Shown here piece after piece: positions 19,274-30,012 of a DNA stretch of 64,000 nt. A program made the position numbers and the translations under genes. Source of the stretch: Pseudomonas asplenii (lineage in GTDB: Bacteria; Pseudomonadota; Gammaproteobacteria; Pseudomonadales; Pseudomonadaceae); assembly GCF_900105475.1 (NCBI RefSeq), contig NZ_LT629777.1, positions 124,001 to 188,000 of the forward strand. The letters are read 5' to 3'. Under the pieces are notes generated by a model. That model did not search any database and was not told the DNA's origin. It saw only the letters and a list, made by a program, of their open reading frames with translations. Position 1 is the first letter of the stretch. Every line of letters starts with the position of its first letter.

Positions 19274-19290
19274 TTGGCCGCGAACTTGCT
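19274..19290 (+). promoter_or_regulatory. Sigma-54 promoter of gcvHP
   Basis: TTGGCCGCGAACTTGCT fits the -24/-12 consensus YTGGCAC-N5-TTGCW, with GG and GC 10 bp apart. Predicted start near 19301, leaving a leader of about 70 nt before gcvH. It lies downstream of the GcsR sites. Confidence 0.85.
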
Positions 19291-19371
19291 AAGGGAGTCC
19301 CATTCAAGCGGGGCGCAGTCCTCGCCTTCTATCAGCGTCCACCAGACGAATCTGGCCCTTGAGGAGTTTCC

Positions 19372-19749
19372 ATGAGCGAGTTGCGTTTTACCGAAGACCA
19401 CGAATGGCTGCGCACCGAAGCCGATGGCAGCGTAACGGTCGGGATCACGGCGTTCGCCCAGAACGCCCTGGGTGATGTGGTATTCGTTCAACTGCCGGAA
19501 CTGCAGAGCTACGACAAGGGCTCCGAAGCCGCCACCGTGGAATCGGTCAAGGCCGCCAGCGGCGTGTACATGCCCCTGGACGGCGAAGTGCTGGAAATCA
19601 ACCCGGCACTGGAAGACAGCCCGGAACGGGTCAACGAAGACCCGCTGGGTGATGGCTGGTTCTTCCGCTTCAAACCCGCCGATGCGGCCGCTGTCGAGCA
19701 ACTGCTGGATCAGGACGCTTACGACCGTCTGATCAAAGCCCAGGCCTGA
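19372..19749 (+). CDS. gcvH: Glycine cleavage H protein
   Basis: A 125-aa lipoyl carrier that shuttles the aminomethyl group between the P, T and L proteins. The lipoylated lysine is K60 in ESVKAASGVYMP. GAGG precedes ATG 19372. It starts the gcvH-gcvP-sdaA-gcvT cluster behind a sigma-54 promoter. This is the GcsR-linked paralogous set (often gcvH2). Confidence 0.96.
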   Translation: MSELRFTEDHEWLRTEADGSVTVGITAFAQNALGDVVFVQLPELQSYDKGSEAATVESVKAASGVYMPLDGEVLEINPALEDSPERVNEDPLGDGWFFRFKPADAAAVEQLLDQDAYDRLIKAQA

Positions 19750-19758
19750 GGAATCGCC

Positions 19759-22608
19759 ATGACCATCAACCTCGGCACCGCCAACGAATTCATCGCCCGT
19801 CACATCGGCCCGCGCCAGGATGACGAGCAGGCCATGCTCGCCACCCTCGGGCTCGACTCCCTGCAAGCCCTGAGCGCCAGCGTGATTCCCGACAGCATCA
19901 AGGGCACCAGCGTTCTCGACCTGCCGGCCGGTCAGAGTGAGGCAGATGCCCTGGCCTCGATCAAGGCCATCGCGGCGAAGAACCAGCTGTTCAAGACCTA
20001 CATCGGCCAGGGTTACTACAATTGCCACACGCCGGCGCCGATCCTGCGCAACCTGCTGGAAAACCCGGCCTGGTACACCGCCTACACGCCGTACCAACCG
20101 GAAATTTCCCAGGGCCGCCTGGAAGCGCTGCTGAATTTCCAGACCCTGATCAGTGACCTCAGCGGCCTGCCGATCGCCAACGCCTCACTGCTCGACGAAG
20201 CCACCGCCGCCGCCGAAGCCATGACCTTCTGCAAGCGCCTGAGCAAGAACAAGGGCAGCCACGCCTTCTTCGCTTCCGTGCACAGCCACCCGCAGACCCT
20301 CGACGTATTGCGCACCCGTGCCGAACCACTGGGCATCGAGGTGGTGGTGGGCGACGAGCGTGAACTGAGCGATGTCAGCGCCTTCTTCGGTGCCCTGCTG
20401 CAATACCCGGCCAGCAACGGCGACCTGTTCGACTACCGCGAGCTGACCGAACGCTTCCATGCCGCCAACGCCCTGGTGGCCGTCGCCGCCGACCTGCTGG
20501 CCCTGACCGTGCTGACCCCGCCGGGTGAATTCGGTGCCGATGTCGCCCTCGGCAGCGCCCAGCGTTTTGGTGTACCGCTGGGCTTTGGTGGCCCACACGC
20601 GGCCTATTTCGCCACCCGCGATGCGTTCAAGCGCGACATGCCCGGCCGGCTGGTCGGGGTGTCCGTTGACCGTTTCGGCAAGCCGGCGCTGCGCCTGGCC
20701 ATGCAGACCCGCGAACAGCACATCCGTCGCGAGAAGGCCACCAGCAACATCTGCACCGCCCAGGTGCTGCTGGCCAACATCGCCAGCATGTACGCCGTCT
20801 ACCATGGTCCCAAAGGCCTGGTGCAGATCGCCAACCGTATCCATCACCTGACCGCCATTCTGGCCAAGGGCCTGGACGCGCTGGGTCTGTGCGTCGAGCA
20901 AAGCGCCTTCTTCGACACCCTGACCCTCAAGACCGGCGCCCACACGGCCGCCCTGCATGACAAGGCACGCGCCCGGCAGATCAATCTGCGGGTCGTCGAT
21001 GGCGAACGCCTGGGCCTGTCCCTGGACGAAACCACCAGCCAGGCCGACGTGGAAACCCTGTGGAGCCTGCTGGCCGAAGGCAAGGCACTGCCGGACTTCG
21101 CCGCCCTCGCCGCGTCGGTCTCCAGCGCCATTCCGGCAACCCTGGTGCGCCAGTCGCCGATCCTCAGCCATCCGGTGTTCAACCGCTATCACTCGGAAAC
21201 CGAGCTGATGCGCTACCTGCGCAAGCTGGCCGACAAGGACCTGGCACTGGATCGCACCATGATCCCGCTGGGTTCGTGCACCATGAAACTCAACGCAGCC
21301 AGCGAAATGATCCCGGTGACCTGGGCCGAATTCGGTGCCCTGCACCCGTTCGCCCCGGCCGAACAGAGTGCCGGCTACCAGCAACTGACCGACGAACTGG
21401 AAGCGATGCTCTGCGCCGCCACCGGCTATGACGCGGTGTCCCTGCAACCGAACGCCGGCTCCCAGGGCGAATACGCCGGCCTGCTGGCGATCCGCGCTTA
21501 TCACCAGAGCCGTGGCGAAGGCCGTCGCGATATCTGCCTGATCCCATCGTCGGCCCACGGTACCAACCCGGCCACCGCCAACATGGCGGGCATGCGCGTG
21601 GTGGTTACAGCCTGCGATGCCCGTGGCAACGTCGACATCGAAGACCTGCGGGCCAAGGCCATCGAGCACCGCGAACACCTCGCCGCGCTGATGATCACCT
21701 ACCCGTCGACCCACGGTGTATTCGAGGAAGGTATCCGCGAAATCTGCGGCATCGTCCATGACAACGGCGGCCAGGTCTACATCGATGGCGCCAACATGAA
21801 CGCCATGGTCGGCCTCTGCGCCCCGGGCAAGTTCGGCGGCGACGTCTCGCACCTGAACCTGCACAAGACCTTCTGCATTCCCCACGGTGGTGGTGGCCCG
21901 GGCGTCGGCCCGATCGGTGTGAAATCGCACCTGGCGCCGTTCCTGCCGGGTCATGGCGTCATGGAGCGCAAGGAAGGCGCGGTCTGCGCGGCACCGTTCG
22001 GCAGCGCAAGCATTCTGCCGATCACCTGGATGTACATCCGCATGATGGGCGGTGAAGGCCTCAAGCGCGCCTCGCAACTGGCGATCCTCAATGCCAACTA
22101 CATCGCCCGGCGTCTGGAGGAGCACTACCCGGTGCTCTACACCGGCAGCAACGGCCTGGTGGCCCACGAGTGCATCCTCGACCTGCGTCCGTTGAAGGAC
22201 AGCAGCGGCATCAGCGTCGATGACGTCGCCAAGCGCCTGATCGACTTCGGCTTCCATGCACCGACCATGTCGTTCCCGGTCGCCGGCACGCTGATGATCG
22301 AGCCGACCGAAAGTGAATCCAGGGAAGAACTGGATCGCTTCTGCGACGCCATGATTCGCATCCGCGAAGAAATCCGCGCGGTGGAAAACGGCAGCCTGGA
22401 CAAGGACGACAACCCGCTGAAGAACGCCCCGCACACGGCGGCGGAACTGGTCGGCGAATGGTCGCACCCGTACAGCCGCGAACAGGCGGTGTATCCGGTG
22501 GCGTCGTTGGTCGAAGGCAAGTACTGGCCACCGGTCGGGCGCGTCGACAACGTGTTCGGCGATCGCAACCTGGTCTGCGCCTGCCCGTCGATCGAGAACT
22601 ACGCTTAA
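19759..22608 (+). CDS. gcvP: Glycine dehydrogenase (decarboxylating), P protein
   Basis: A 949-aa PLP enzyme that decarboxylates glycine and passes the aminomethyl group to the H protein lipoate. It is the full-length fused form with both P1-like and P2-like halves. The N-terminal half has [21 protein letters not shown]; the C-terminal half has the PLP lysine in [18 protein letters not shown]. It starts 9 bases after the gcvH stop. No lipoamide dehydrogenase gene is in the window, as that subunit is shared. Confidence 0.97.
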   Translation: MTINLGTANEFIARHIGPRQDDEQAMLATLGLDSLQALSASVIPDSIKGTSVLDLPAGQSEADALASIKAIAAKNQLFKTYIGQGYYNCHTPAPILRNLLENPAWYTAYTPYQPEISQGRLEALLNFQTLISDLSGLPIANASLLDEATAAAEAMTFCKRLSKNKGSHAFFASVHSHPQTLDVLRTRAEPLGIEVVVGDERELSDVSAFFGALLQYPASNGDLFDYRELTERFHAANALVAVAADLLALTVLTPPGEFGADVALGSAQRFGVPLGFGGPHAAYFATRDAFKRDMPGRLVGVSVDRFGKPALRLAMQTREQHIRREKATSNICTAQVLLANIASMYAVYHGPKGLVQIANRIHHLTAILAKGLDALGLCVEQSAFFDTLTLKTGAHTAALHDKARARQINLRVVDGERLGLSLDETTSQADVETLWSLLAEGKALPDFAALAASVSSAIPATLVRQSPILSHPVFNRYHSETELMRYLRKLADKDLALDRTMIPLGSCTMKLNAASEMIPVTWAEFGALHPFAPAEQSAGYQQLTDELEAMLCAATGYDAVSLQPNAGSQGEYAGLLAIRAYHQSRGEGRRDICLIPSSAHGTNPATANMAGMRVVVTACDARGNVDIEDLRAKAIEHREHLAALMITYPSTHGVFEEGIREICGIVHDNGGQVYIDGANMNAMVGLCAPGKFGGDVSHLNLHKTFCIPHGGGGPGVGPIGVKSHLAPFLPGHGVMERKEGAVCAAPFGSASILPITWMYIRMMGGEGLKRASQLAILNANYIARRLEEHYPVLYTGSNGLVAHECILDLRPLKDSSGISVDDVAKRLIDFGFHAPTMSFPVAGTLMIEPTESESREELDRFCDAMIRIREEIRAVENGSLDKDDNPLKNAPHTAAELVGEWSHPYSREQAVYPVASLVEGKYWPPVGRVDNVFGDRNLVCACPSIENYA

Positions 22609-22616
22609 CGTTTCAT

Positions 22617-22779
22617 TGTGGCGAAGGGGCTTGTCGGAACGCCGCACGGCCCCACTGGGGTGCGCTGCGCCGTCGAAACCAACCACTGCGTTGCATCAGA
22701 AAGAACGCATTGGCTGTTTTCACGGCGACTTCGCAGCCGAGCGGGGCGTTGCGGCGTTCCGACAAGCCCGCTCGCCACA
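22617..22779. repeat. REP-type inverted repeat element between gcvP and sdaA
   Basis: Left arm TGTGGCGAAGGGGCTTGTCGGAACGCCGC-type (22617-22645) and right arm (22751-22779) are near-perfect complements of 29 bp, flanking about 105 bp with a GGCCCCACTGGGG hairpin. This 163-bp element resembles a mobile REPIN. It occupies the gap where P. aeruginosa has glyA2 in the homologous operon. Confidence 0.85.
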
Positions 22780-22860
22780 CGCTGTCTCCTGCAAAATGGC
22801 CTGTTAAGCGTATCCACGAAGGTTTACGCCAATAATTATTAGAAAAAACGGAGAACCACC

Positions 22861-24237
<1,377 letters not shown>

Positions 24238-24286
24238 TCGGCGAGGCGGCGCAAGCGGCCTCCCGGCAATTTCCAGGAGTTTGAAG

Positions 24287-25411
24287 ATGTCCACCGATAA
24301 CCTGCTGAAAACCCCGCTGCATGCCCTGCACCTGCAACTCGGCGCCCGTATGGTGCCGTTCGCCGGTTATGAAATGCCGGTGCAGTACCCGTTAGGCGTA
24401 CTGAAGGAACACCAGCACACCCGCGAGCAGGCCGGGCTGTTCGATGTTTCGCACATGGGCCAGATCCGCCTGGTCGGTGCCGCAGCCGCCAAGGCCCTGG
24501 AAGCCCTGGTTCCGGTGGATATCGTCGACCTGCCGGTAGGCCAGCAGCGCTATGCGATGTTCACTAACGAAAACGGCGGCATTCTCGACGATCTGATGGT
24601 CGCCAACCTGGGTAACGACGAACTGTTCCTGGTGGTCAACGCCGCCTGCAAGGAACAGGACCTGGCCCACCTGCAAACGCATCTGGGGCATCTGTGCGAG
24701 GTGCAACCGCTGTTCGAAGAGCGTGCCCTGCTCGCCCTGCAAGGCCCTGCCGCGGTGACCGTGCTGGCGCGCCTGGCACCGGAAGTCAGCCGGATGACCT
24801 TCATGCAGTTCGCGCCGTTGCGCCTGCTGGGGGTCGACTGCTACGTCAGTCGTTCGGGTTACACCGGCGAAGACGGTTTCGAAATTTCCGTGCCGGCGGC
24901 CAGTGCCGAATGCCTGGCCCGCAGCCTGTTGGCCGAAACCGAAGTCGAGGCCATCGGCCTGGGTGCCCGCGATTCCCTGCGGCTGGAAGCCGGCCTGTGC
25001 CTCTACGGGCATGACATGAACGAGCAGACCACTCCGGTCGAAGCCAGCCTGCTCTGGGCCGTGTCCAAGGCCCGGCGCGCCGATGGCGCACGCGCCGGTG
25101 GTTTCCCGGGAGCCGAACAGATTTTTGCCCAGCAACAGCACGGGGTGAAACGCAAGCGGGTCGGCCTACTGCCCCAGGAACGTACACCGGTGCGTGAAGG
25201 CGCGGAAATCGTCGACGCCGCCGGGACGGTCATCGGTAACGTCTGCAGCGGCGGCTTCGGCCCGTCCCTCGGCGCACCTCTGGCGATGGGCTATCTGGAC
25301 AGCGCCTACTGCGCCCTGGATAGCGAGGTCTGGGCCATCGTGCGCGGCAAGCGCATACCGCTGAAAGTCAGCAAAATGCCATTTGTTGCGCAGCGTTACT
25401 ATCGTGGTTGA
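24287..25411 (+). CDS. gcvT: Glycine cleavage T protein (aminomethyltransferase)
   Basis: A 374-aa tetrahydrofolate-dependent enzyme that releases ammonia and makes 5,10-methylene-THF from the H-protein intermediate. Motifs: MVPFAGYEMPVQYPLGVLKEH at the N-terminus, SHMGQIRLVG, and SGYTGEDGFEISVP in the middle. ATG 24287 has AGGAG 8 bases upstream; the frame also offers a TTG at 24281, which is less likely. Last gene of the gcv cluster. Confidence 0.96.
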   Translation: MSTDNLLKTPLHALHLQLGARMVPFAGYEMPVQYPLGVLKEHQHTREQAGLFDVSHMGQIRLVGAAAAKALEALVPVDIVDLPVGQQRYAMFTNENGGILDDLMVANLGNDELFLVVNAACKEQDLAHLQTHLGHLCEVQPLFEERALLALQGPAAVTVLARLAPEVSRMTFMQFAPLRLLGVDCYVSRSGYTGEDGFEISVPAASAECLARSLLAETEVEAIGLGARDSLRLEAGLCLYGHDMNEQTTPVEASLLWAVSKARRADGARAGGFPGAEQIFAQQQHGVKRKRVGLLPQERTPVREGAEIVDAAGTVIGNVCSGGFGPSLGAPLAMGYLDSAYCALDSEVWAIVRGKRIPLKVSKMPFVAQRYYRG

Positions 25412-25788
25412 TACCTTCAGTAACAACTAAGGGTAATAAACTGTGCACTGGTTTGTAACGTCATCGCCACAAATCAGTGCATATATTCACAAATGAACTT
25501 GGCTTATAACAATCGGGCTAAGTGTATTTCCGAGACAACCCCGCCGAAGCCCGAAAACTGCGGCAAACCGCCTCAAACTGCGGGCTGGGCTGGGGCTTGT
25601 TTTTTCTCCCACAGTTGGCGTAGAGTTTCCCTACTGTGTTTGCATGGGTCGCTTGGAATCGTGACCTGGGCAGTAGCTCTAAGTTTTGCTACAACCCGTT
25701 CGACGTCTCTTACTTTCCTGCAACCCAGCCCAGTACTCTTTCAGGTGAAAGGGGCTGTCATTAATTTTAGTGTCAAAGGAAATAAGAA
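25412..25788 (+). other. Long leader region of the cold-shock gene
   Basis: These 377 bases between gcvT and cspA hold no credible gene. Much of the right part is probably promoter and a long 5' leader, as cold-shock mRNAs usually have. I could not place the promoter with confidence. Confidence 0.5.
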
Positions 25789-26001
25789 ATGTCCACACGT
25801 CAGAGCGGTACCGTCAAGTGGTTTAACGACGAGAAAGGTTTTGGTTTTATCACTCCTGAAAGCGGTCCGGATCTGTTCGTCCACTTCCGCGCCATTCAGG
25901 GCAACGGCTTCAAAAGCCTGAAAGAAGGCCAGAAAGTGACCTTCGTTGCCGTGCAAGGCCAGAAAGGCATGCAGGCTGACGAAGTCATCGCCGAGAACTG
26001 A
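25789..26001 (+). CDS. cspA: Cold-shock-domain RNA chaperone
   Basis: A 70-aa single cold-shock domain. Both RNA-binding motifs are intact: KGFGFIT (RNP1) and LFVHFRAI (RNP2). It begins [20 protein letters not shown]. Such proteins melt mRNA structure. AAGGAAATAAGAA lies before ATG 25789 and a strong terminator follows. Several paralogues usually occur in a genome, so the symbol is generic. Confidence 0.94.
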   Translation: MSTRQSGTVKWFNDEKGFGFITPESGPDLFVHFRAIQGNGFKSLKEGQKVTFVAVQGQKGMQADEVIAEN

Positions 26002-26020
26002 GTTCAGTTTTCAGACCATG

Positions 26021-26055
26021 AAAAGCCCCTGATGGTGACATCAGGGGCTTTTTTG
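26021..26055 (+). terminator. Terminator of the cold-shock gene
   Basis: AAAAGCCCCTGATG-GTGA-CATCAGGGGCTTTTTT, 20 bases after the stop codon. Confidence 0.95.
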
Positions 26056-26142
26056 TGTGTGCGGTTTTGTGCATCAGCCCAGGTAGCGCTGGTTTTATAG
26101 AGGTAGCTTCGTAAAATGGCCTTTTCCTTGAGAGAAAGCCCC

Positions 26143-26628
26143 ATGACGAAGCACGTACTCAGCCCACAGGGTGACTTCCCCGCCGCCGGCCTGGGCCGTC
26201 GCCTGGCGGCAATGTTCTATGACTTCCTGCTGTGCACCGCTCTGCTGATCGTGACCGGCTTCCTCTACAAGCTGGCGCAGATGGCGATCATGGGCGAAGA
26301 ACGCCTCAGGACCCTGACGGAAGCCGGAGCCCTGGACGGCGATCCGCTGTTCTCGACCGTGATGTTCTGCGTGCTGTTCGGCTTCTTCGCCAAATTCTGG
26401 ACCTACAAGGGCCAGACCCTGGGCATGCAAGTCTGGGGCATTCGCGTGCAGAACGCCGATGGTTCGGCCATCAGCCTCTGGCAGGCTCTGCTGCGTTTTC
26501 TCATCGCCATCGTGTCCTGGATCTTTGCTGGCCTGGGCTTCATCTGGGTGCTCTTCGACAAGAACAAACGCAGTTGGCACGACATCTACTCCGACAGCCA
26601 GCTGGTACGCATTCCCAAGCAACGCTGA
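26143..26628 (+). CDS. RDD-family membrane protein
   Basis: A 161-aa protein with membrane segments at about 25-45 (MFYDFLLCTALLIVTGFLY), about 72-90 (FSTVMFCVLFGFFAKFW) and about 120-145 (LLRFLIAIVSWIFAGLGFIWVLF). The GRRLAAMFYDFLL start (Arg-Asp pattern) and TLGMQVWGIRVQ plus DKNKRSWHDIYSDSQLV are RDD-domain signatures. Function unknown. I prefer ATG 26143 (AGAGAAAG upstream) to the in-frame ATG 26116. It converges on mucD over a shared terminator. Confidence 0.88.
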   Translation: MTKHVLSPQGDFPAAGLGRRLAAMFYDFLLCTALLIVTGFLYKLAQMAIMGEERLRTLTEAGALDGDPLFSTVMFCVLFGFFAKFWTYKGQTLGMQVWGIRVQNADGSAISLWQALLRFLIAIVSWIFAGLGFIWVLFDKNKRSWHDIYSDSQLVRIPKQR

Positions 26629-26647
26629 GACTTTGCGTTCACCCATG

Positions 26648-26680
26648 AAAAAGCCCGCCTCGGATCGAGGCGGGCTTTTT
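26648..26680. terminator. Bidirectional terminator between RDD gene and mucD
   Basis: AAAAAGCCCGCCTCG-GAT-CGAGGCGGGCTTTTT, a symmetric hairpin with A-run and T-run, which would work for both converging genes. Confidence 0.92.
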
Positions 26681-26738
26681 CATATCTCGGTGCCAGCGCG
26701 ACAGCGCGGCACCGGCTTCACCGACAAACCGGCGGTGA

Positions 26739-28169
26739 TTACTCAGCCAGCTTGAAGGTGATGAAGCTGGCACGTCCCTGACGCAGAACGCGCATCGACA
26801 CCGAACGATTCTTCGGCAAGGCCTTGGCAATGTCGGTGAACTGCTTGGCATCGGTGATCGCCTGGTTGTTCAGGTGCGTGATCACATCACCCGGCTGCAG
26901 GCCGATCAGTGCCGCAGGACCATCCTGGACTTCCTTGATGACCACGCCGCCCTTGAGCAGGTCATTGGCCTTCTTCTGGTCATCGCTCAGGTCAGAGACG
27001 GAAACGCCCAGGCGGTTGCTGCTACGCTCGGCCGCTGCCGACTTGCCGCCATCCATTTCCTTGCCTTCGTCCGGGATCGCCCCGACCGTCAGTTCGATGG
27101 TCTTGCGCTGGCCTTCGCGAACCACTTCCAGCTTGGCTTTCTCGCCCGCCTTCAGCGCCCCGACCAGGTGCGGCAGATCGGCCGACAGCTCGATAGGCTG
27201 GCCGTTCATGCTGAGGATCACGTCACCGACCTGCAGGCCACCCTTCGCCGCCGGACCGTCATCCTGCACCTGGGCGACCAGGGCACCAGCAGGCTTGTCC
27301 AGACCGAACGATTCGGCCAGGTCCTTGTTGACCTCCTGGATGACCACGCCCAACCAGCCACGGCTGACCTTGCCACCGGCTTTCAACTGGTTGGACACGT
27401 CCATGGCCACATCGATCGGGATCGCGAAGGACACGCCCATGAAGCCGCCAGAACGGGTATAGATCTGCGAGTTGATCCCGACCACTTCACCATTGAGGTT
27501 GAACAGCGGACCACCGGAGTTGCCCGGGTTGATCGGGACGTCGGTCTGGATGAACGGCACATAGTTCTCGTTCGGCAGACTGCGGCCCACGGCGCTGACG
27601 ATACCCTGGGTCACGGTATGGTCGAAACCGAACGGCGAACCGATGGCAACCACCCACTGGCCGGGCTTCAGGTCCTTGGACTTGCCCAGTTTGAGGGTCG
27701 GCAGGTTCTTGCCGTCGATCTTCAGCAGGGCGACGTCGGAACGCGGGTCGGTGCCGACCAGCTTGGCCTTCAGCTCGCTGCGGTCAGCCAGGCGAACGAG
27801 GATCTCGTCGGCATCGGCGACCACGTGGTTGTTGGTCAGGATGTAGCCGTCATTGGAGATGATGAAGCCCGAACCCAGCGACTGGGCCTCGCGCTGCCGA
27901 CCACCGCCACCCCCTTTGGGGCCACGTGGTTGCGGGAAGCCGCGGAAGAACTGCTGGATCTCCGGAGGCAAGCCCTCGAGCCCCTGGATATCCGAAACCT
28001 TGCGGTCCGGCAGCTTCTGGGTGGTACTGATGTTCACCACCGCTGGCGAGGCCTGCTCCACCAACTGGGTGAAATCGGGCAGGTCTGCGGCCTGGGCCGT
28101 CACCGCCTGCCCGAGCAGCAGAACGGTGGCGAAAATGGACAGATAGGATTTCAAGCTTGGTATCGACAT
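26739..28169 (-). CDS. mucD: Periplasmic serine protease MucD (DegP family)
   Basis: A 476-aa periplasmic protease/chaperone that removes misfolded envelope proteins and dampens AlgU activity. A signal peptide at 1-28 (LSIFATVLLLGQAVTAQAAD) is followed by the trypsin-like domain with His in TNNHVVADADE, Asp in DPRSDVALLKI and Ser in NPGNSGGPLFN, then two PDZ domains. I start at MSIPSLKSYL (28169), which gives a normal signal peptide; the frame extends further upstream without support. In many Pseudomonas lepA follows mucD; here a convergent RDD gene does. Confidence 0.96.
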   Translation of the reverse strand: MSIPSLKSYLSIFATVLLLGQAVTAQAADLPDFTQLVEQASPAVVNISTTQKLPDRKVSDIQGLEGLPPEIQQFFRGFPQPRGPKGGGGGRQREAQSLGSGFIISNDGYILTNNHVVADADEILVRLADRSELKAKLVGTDPRSDVALLKIDGKNLPTLKLGKSKDLKPGQWVVAIGSPFGFDHTVTQGIVSAVGRSLPNENYVPFIQTDVPINPGNSGGPLFNLNGEVVGINSQIYTRSGGFMGVSFAIPIDVAMDVSNQLKAGGKVSRGWLGVVIQEVNKDLAESFGLDKPAGALVAQVQDDGPAAKGGLQVGDVILSMNGQPIELSADLPHLVGALKAGEKAKLEVVREGQRKTIELTVGAIPDEGKEMDGGKSAAAERSSNRLGVSVSDLSDDQKKANDLLKGGVVIKEVQDGPAALIGLQPGDVITHLNNQAITDAKQFTDIAKALPKNRSVSMRVLRQGRASFITFKLAE

Positions 28170-28407
28170 ACGGCTCCCGTGAACAACGAGCATGGTTAAG
28201 CGACAGGTACCATCAAACCCAAAGACGATTAAGCCTGGATTACGGACCGGAAATAACAAACAAGGCCAGGACCGAAAGGGTCCTGACCTATAGGAAAATC
28301 CAGATTAATTTGCAAGAAAAAATGATCACCAGACATTTCGACCTCGCCGCCAATCAGCGTGCAGTTGAGGGCATGATCGAGTCAGCAGGCGTCATTGGAT
28401 CAGCCTC

Positions 28408-29382
28408 TCACTGCTTGGCAGTCTGTACGTCGCCGGAGCGCATCGACAAGGCGATGCGTTCGGCGGTACCGATGGGAATTTCCCCCACCACCGTGACCAT
28501 GATTTCCCCGGCAGGGGTGGTCAGGCGCCGGGAAACTGCGACGGTCGGTCCCAGTTGAGTGCGGGTATCGGTGATATTGGCGCCGTTGAGGGGCTCCAGA
28601 AACACCGAGAAACGCGCCAGCCCATCGTCATACATCAGGCTGCTGACCCGGGTCCTGGTCTGCGGATCGAAACGCGAAGTACTGCTCACCAGGTCGAAGC
28701 CCGGTGGCAGCCAATCGGAATGCCATTGCTGGGCAACCTTGCCGTCCTGCACCTTCGCCTGTGGCTGGGTGCTGGCCAAGGCCACCGGTTTGCAGTCGGC
28801 ACCGCCCTGCAACTCGCTTTCCTGGGGGATATCGCGGGTATTGAGGTCGGTGAACTGGAACCGCTCCAGCAATTGCCCTTTATCGTTGATCAACAACGAC
28901 TTCAATGGCAAGCCGGTCTGGCGGTCCAGGTGCAGTTCGAAACCATAACGGTGCTGGTCGCGAGGCGTCAGCGAAACGATCACTGCCGCCCGACCAGCAA
29001 CACGGGACTTGCCCGCAACGCTGATGTCGTACCAGGCTTTGAGTTTTTGCGGATCGAGGGAATGGGTGTGAGCATCGGGCGATGCGCCAAGCCCTGCGAC
29101 GAAGGTGCCACTGACACACTCGGTGCGACCATCGACGCGTACCACCTCTTGTGCTGAACCGTCGAGTTGCAGCAGGCGTTCACGAACCTGACCATTCTGG
29201 ACCAGATGCCAGATGCTGTGGGTCGAGAAACTGCCATTGCGTTCGTAGACAAAAGTGCCCTGGAAGCTTTGCTGCTGCTCGGCTTGCCCAAGACGGCTCA
29301 ACCAGTCCTGGGCTTCGTCGGCCTGGGCGGTCAGGGCGAACCCACCGGCCAGGGCTAGCGATAAAAGAGGGAGTGCGCGCAT
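28408..29382 (-). CDS. mucB: Periplasmic sigma-factor regulator MucB (RseB family)
   Basis: A 324-aa periplasmic protein that binds the periplasmic part of MucA and protects it from proteolysis until lipid or lipopolysaccharide signals bind. Signal peptide 1-20 (LPLLSLALAGGFALTAQA). The MucB/RseB N-terminal lolA-like domain includes SFQGTFVYERNGSFSTHSIWH; the C-terminal domain includes LPPGFDLVSS. AAGGAGG is 7 bases before ATG 29382. It starts 8 bases after the mucA stop. No mucC follows, as is usual in the fluorescens and syringae groups. Confidence 0.95.
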   Translation of the reverse strand: MRALPLLSLALAGGFALTAQADEAQDWLSRLGQAEQQQSFQGTFVYERNGSFSTHSIWHLVQNGQVRERLLQLDGSAQEVVRVDGRTECVSGTFVAGLGASPDAHTHSLDPQKLKAWYDISVAGKSRVAGRAAVIVSLTPRDQHRYGFELHLDRQTGLPLKSLLINDKGQLLERFQFTDLNTRDIPQESELQGGADCKPVALASTQPQAKVQDGKVAQQWHSDWLPPGFDLVSSTSRFDPQTRTRVSSLMYDDGLARFSVFLEPLNGANITDTRTQLGPTVAVSRRLTTPAGEIMVTVVGEIPIGTAERIALSMRSGDVQTAKQ

Positions 29383-29390
29383 GATCCTCC

Positions 29391-29981
29391 TTACTTGGCG
29401 GTTTCCAGGCTGGCGGCACGTGCGTAAGGCAGCGCGCTTTCGGTGCCTTTCAAGGCCGCTTCCTGAGCATGCTGACGCAGGTAGCCTGGCAGGCGCTGAT
29501 CCCAGCCGGCCTGACCTTGCTGCAACACCCCGCTGGCCATCGGGCCGGTAGGCTCGGAGCCTTCGGTGTAACCGGCCAGTACCGCCGGCCCCTTGGCCGT
29601 TGGAGCTGCCAGACCTAGCTGGTTCGCTTGCTGGGCCAGTTGCGCACCGACGATGTCGTCCTGGTTGTAGAAGCGCACACCGGCCAACACCGCCACGGTC
29701 ACAGAAGCCGCAACTGCCAGGCGACCGAGGGTGCGCCATGGACCGCGAATGCTCTTGGCAGGTACATCCTCACCCGCCAGCGCCGCCGATACAGCCGATG
29801 CGATATCCAGGCGCGGGTCCAACAGATCCTTGTGCATCACTGCCCGGGCAATCTGATAACGAGACCAGGTTGCACGAGTGTCGGCATCATCAAGCGCATT
29901 GAGCACTCGACGCAATTCCAATTCGTCCGCTTCGTTATCCATCACCGCGGACAGCGATTCCTGCAGGGCTTCACGACTCAT
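29391..29981 (-). CDS. mucA: Anti-sigma factor MucA
   Basis: A 196-aa inner-membrane anti-sigma factor for AlgU. The N-terminal cytoplasmic domain (MSREALQESLSAVMDNEADELELRRVL...RATWSRYQIARAVM) binds AlgU, a membrane span lies at about 86-103 (LAVAASVTVAVLAGVRF), and the periplasmic tail binds MucB. Cleavage by AlgW and MucP releases AlgU under envelope stress. ATG 29981 gives the family length; the frame runs further upstream. No truncation is seen, so the strain should be non-mucoid at this locus. Confidence 0.96.
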   Translation of the reverse strand: MSREALQESLSAVMDNEADELELRRVLNALDDADTRATWSRYQIARAVMHKDLLDPRLDIASAVSAALAGEDVPAKSIRGPWRTLGRLAVAASVTVAVLAGVRFYNQDDIVGAQLAQQANQLGLAAPTAKGPAVLAGYTEGSEPTGPMASGVLQQGQAGWDQRLPGYLRQHAQEAALKGTESALPYARAASLETAK

Positions 29982-30012
29982 GACGATTCCTCTCTTGGCT
30001 GTCGCCGCTGTC

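Noticed and set aside
20185..22686. 833-aa minus-strand open frame across gcvP
   Set aside because: Shadow of gcvP, whose own frame matches a known enzyme throughout.
26874..28199. 441-aa plus-strand open frame over mucD
   Set aside because: Complement of mucD; composition typical of an antisense frame.
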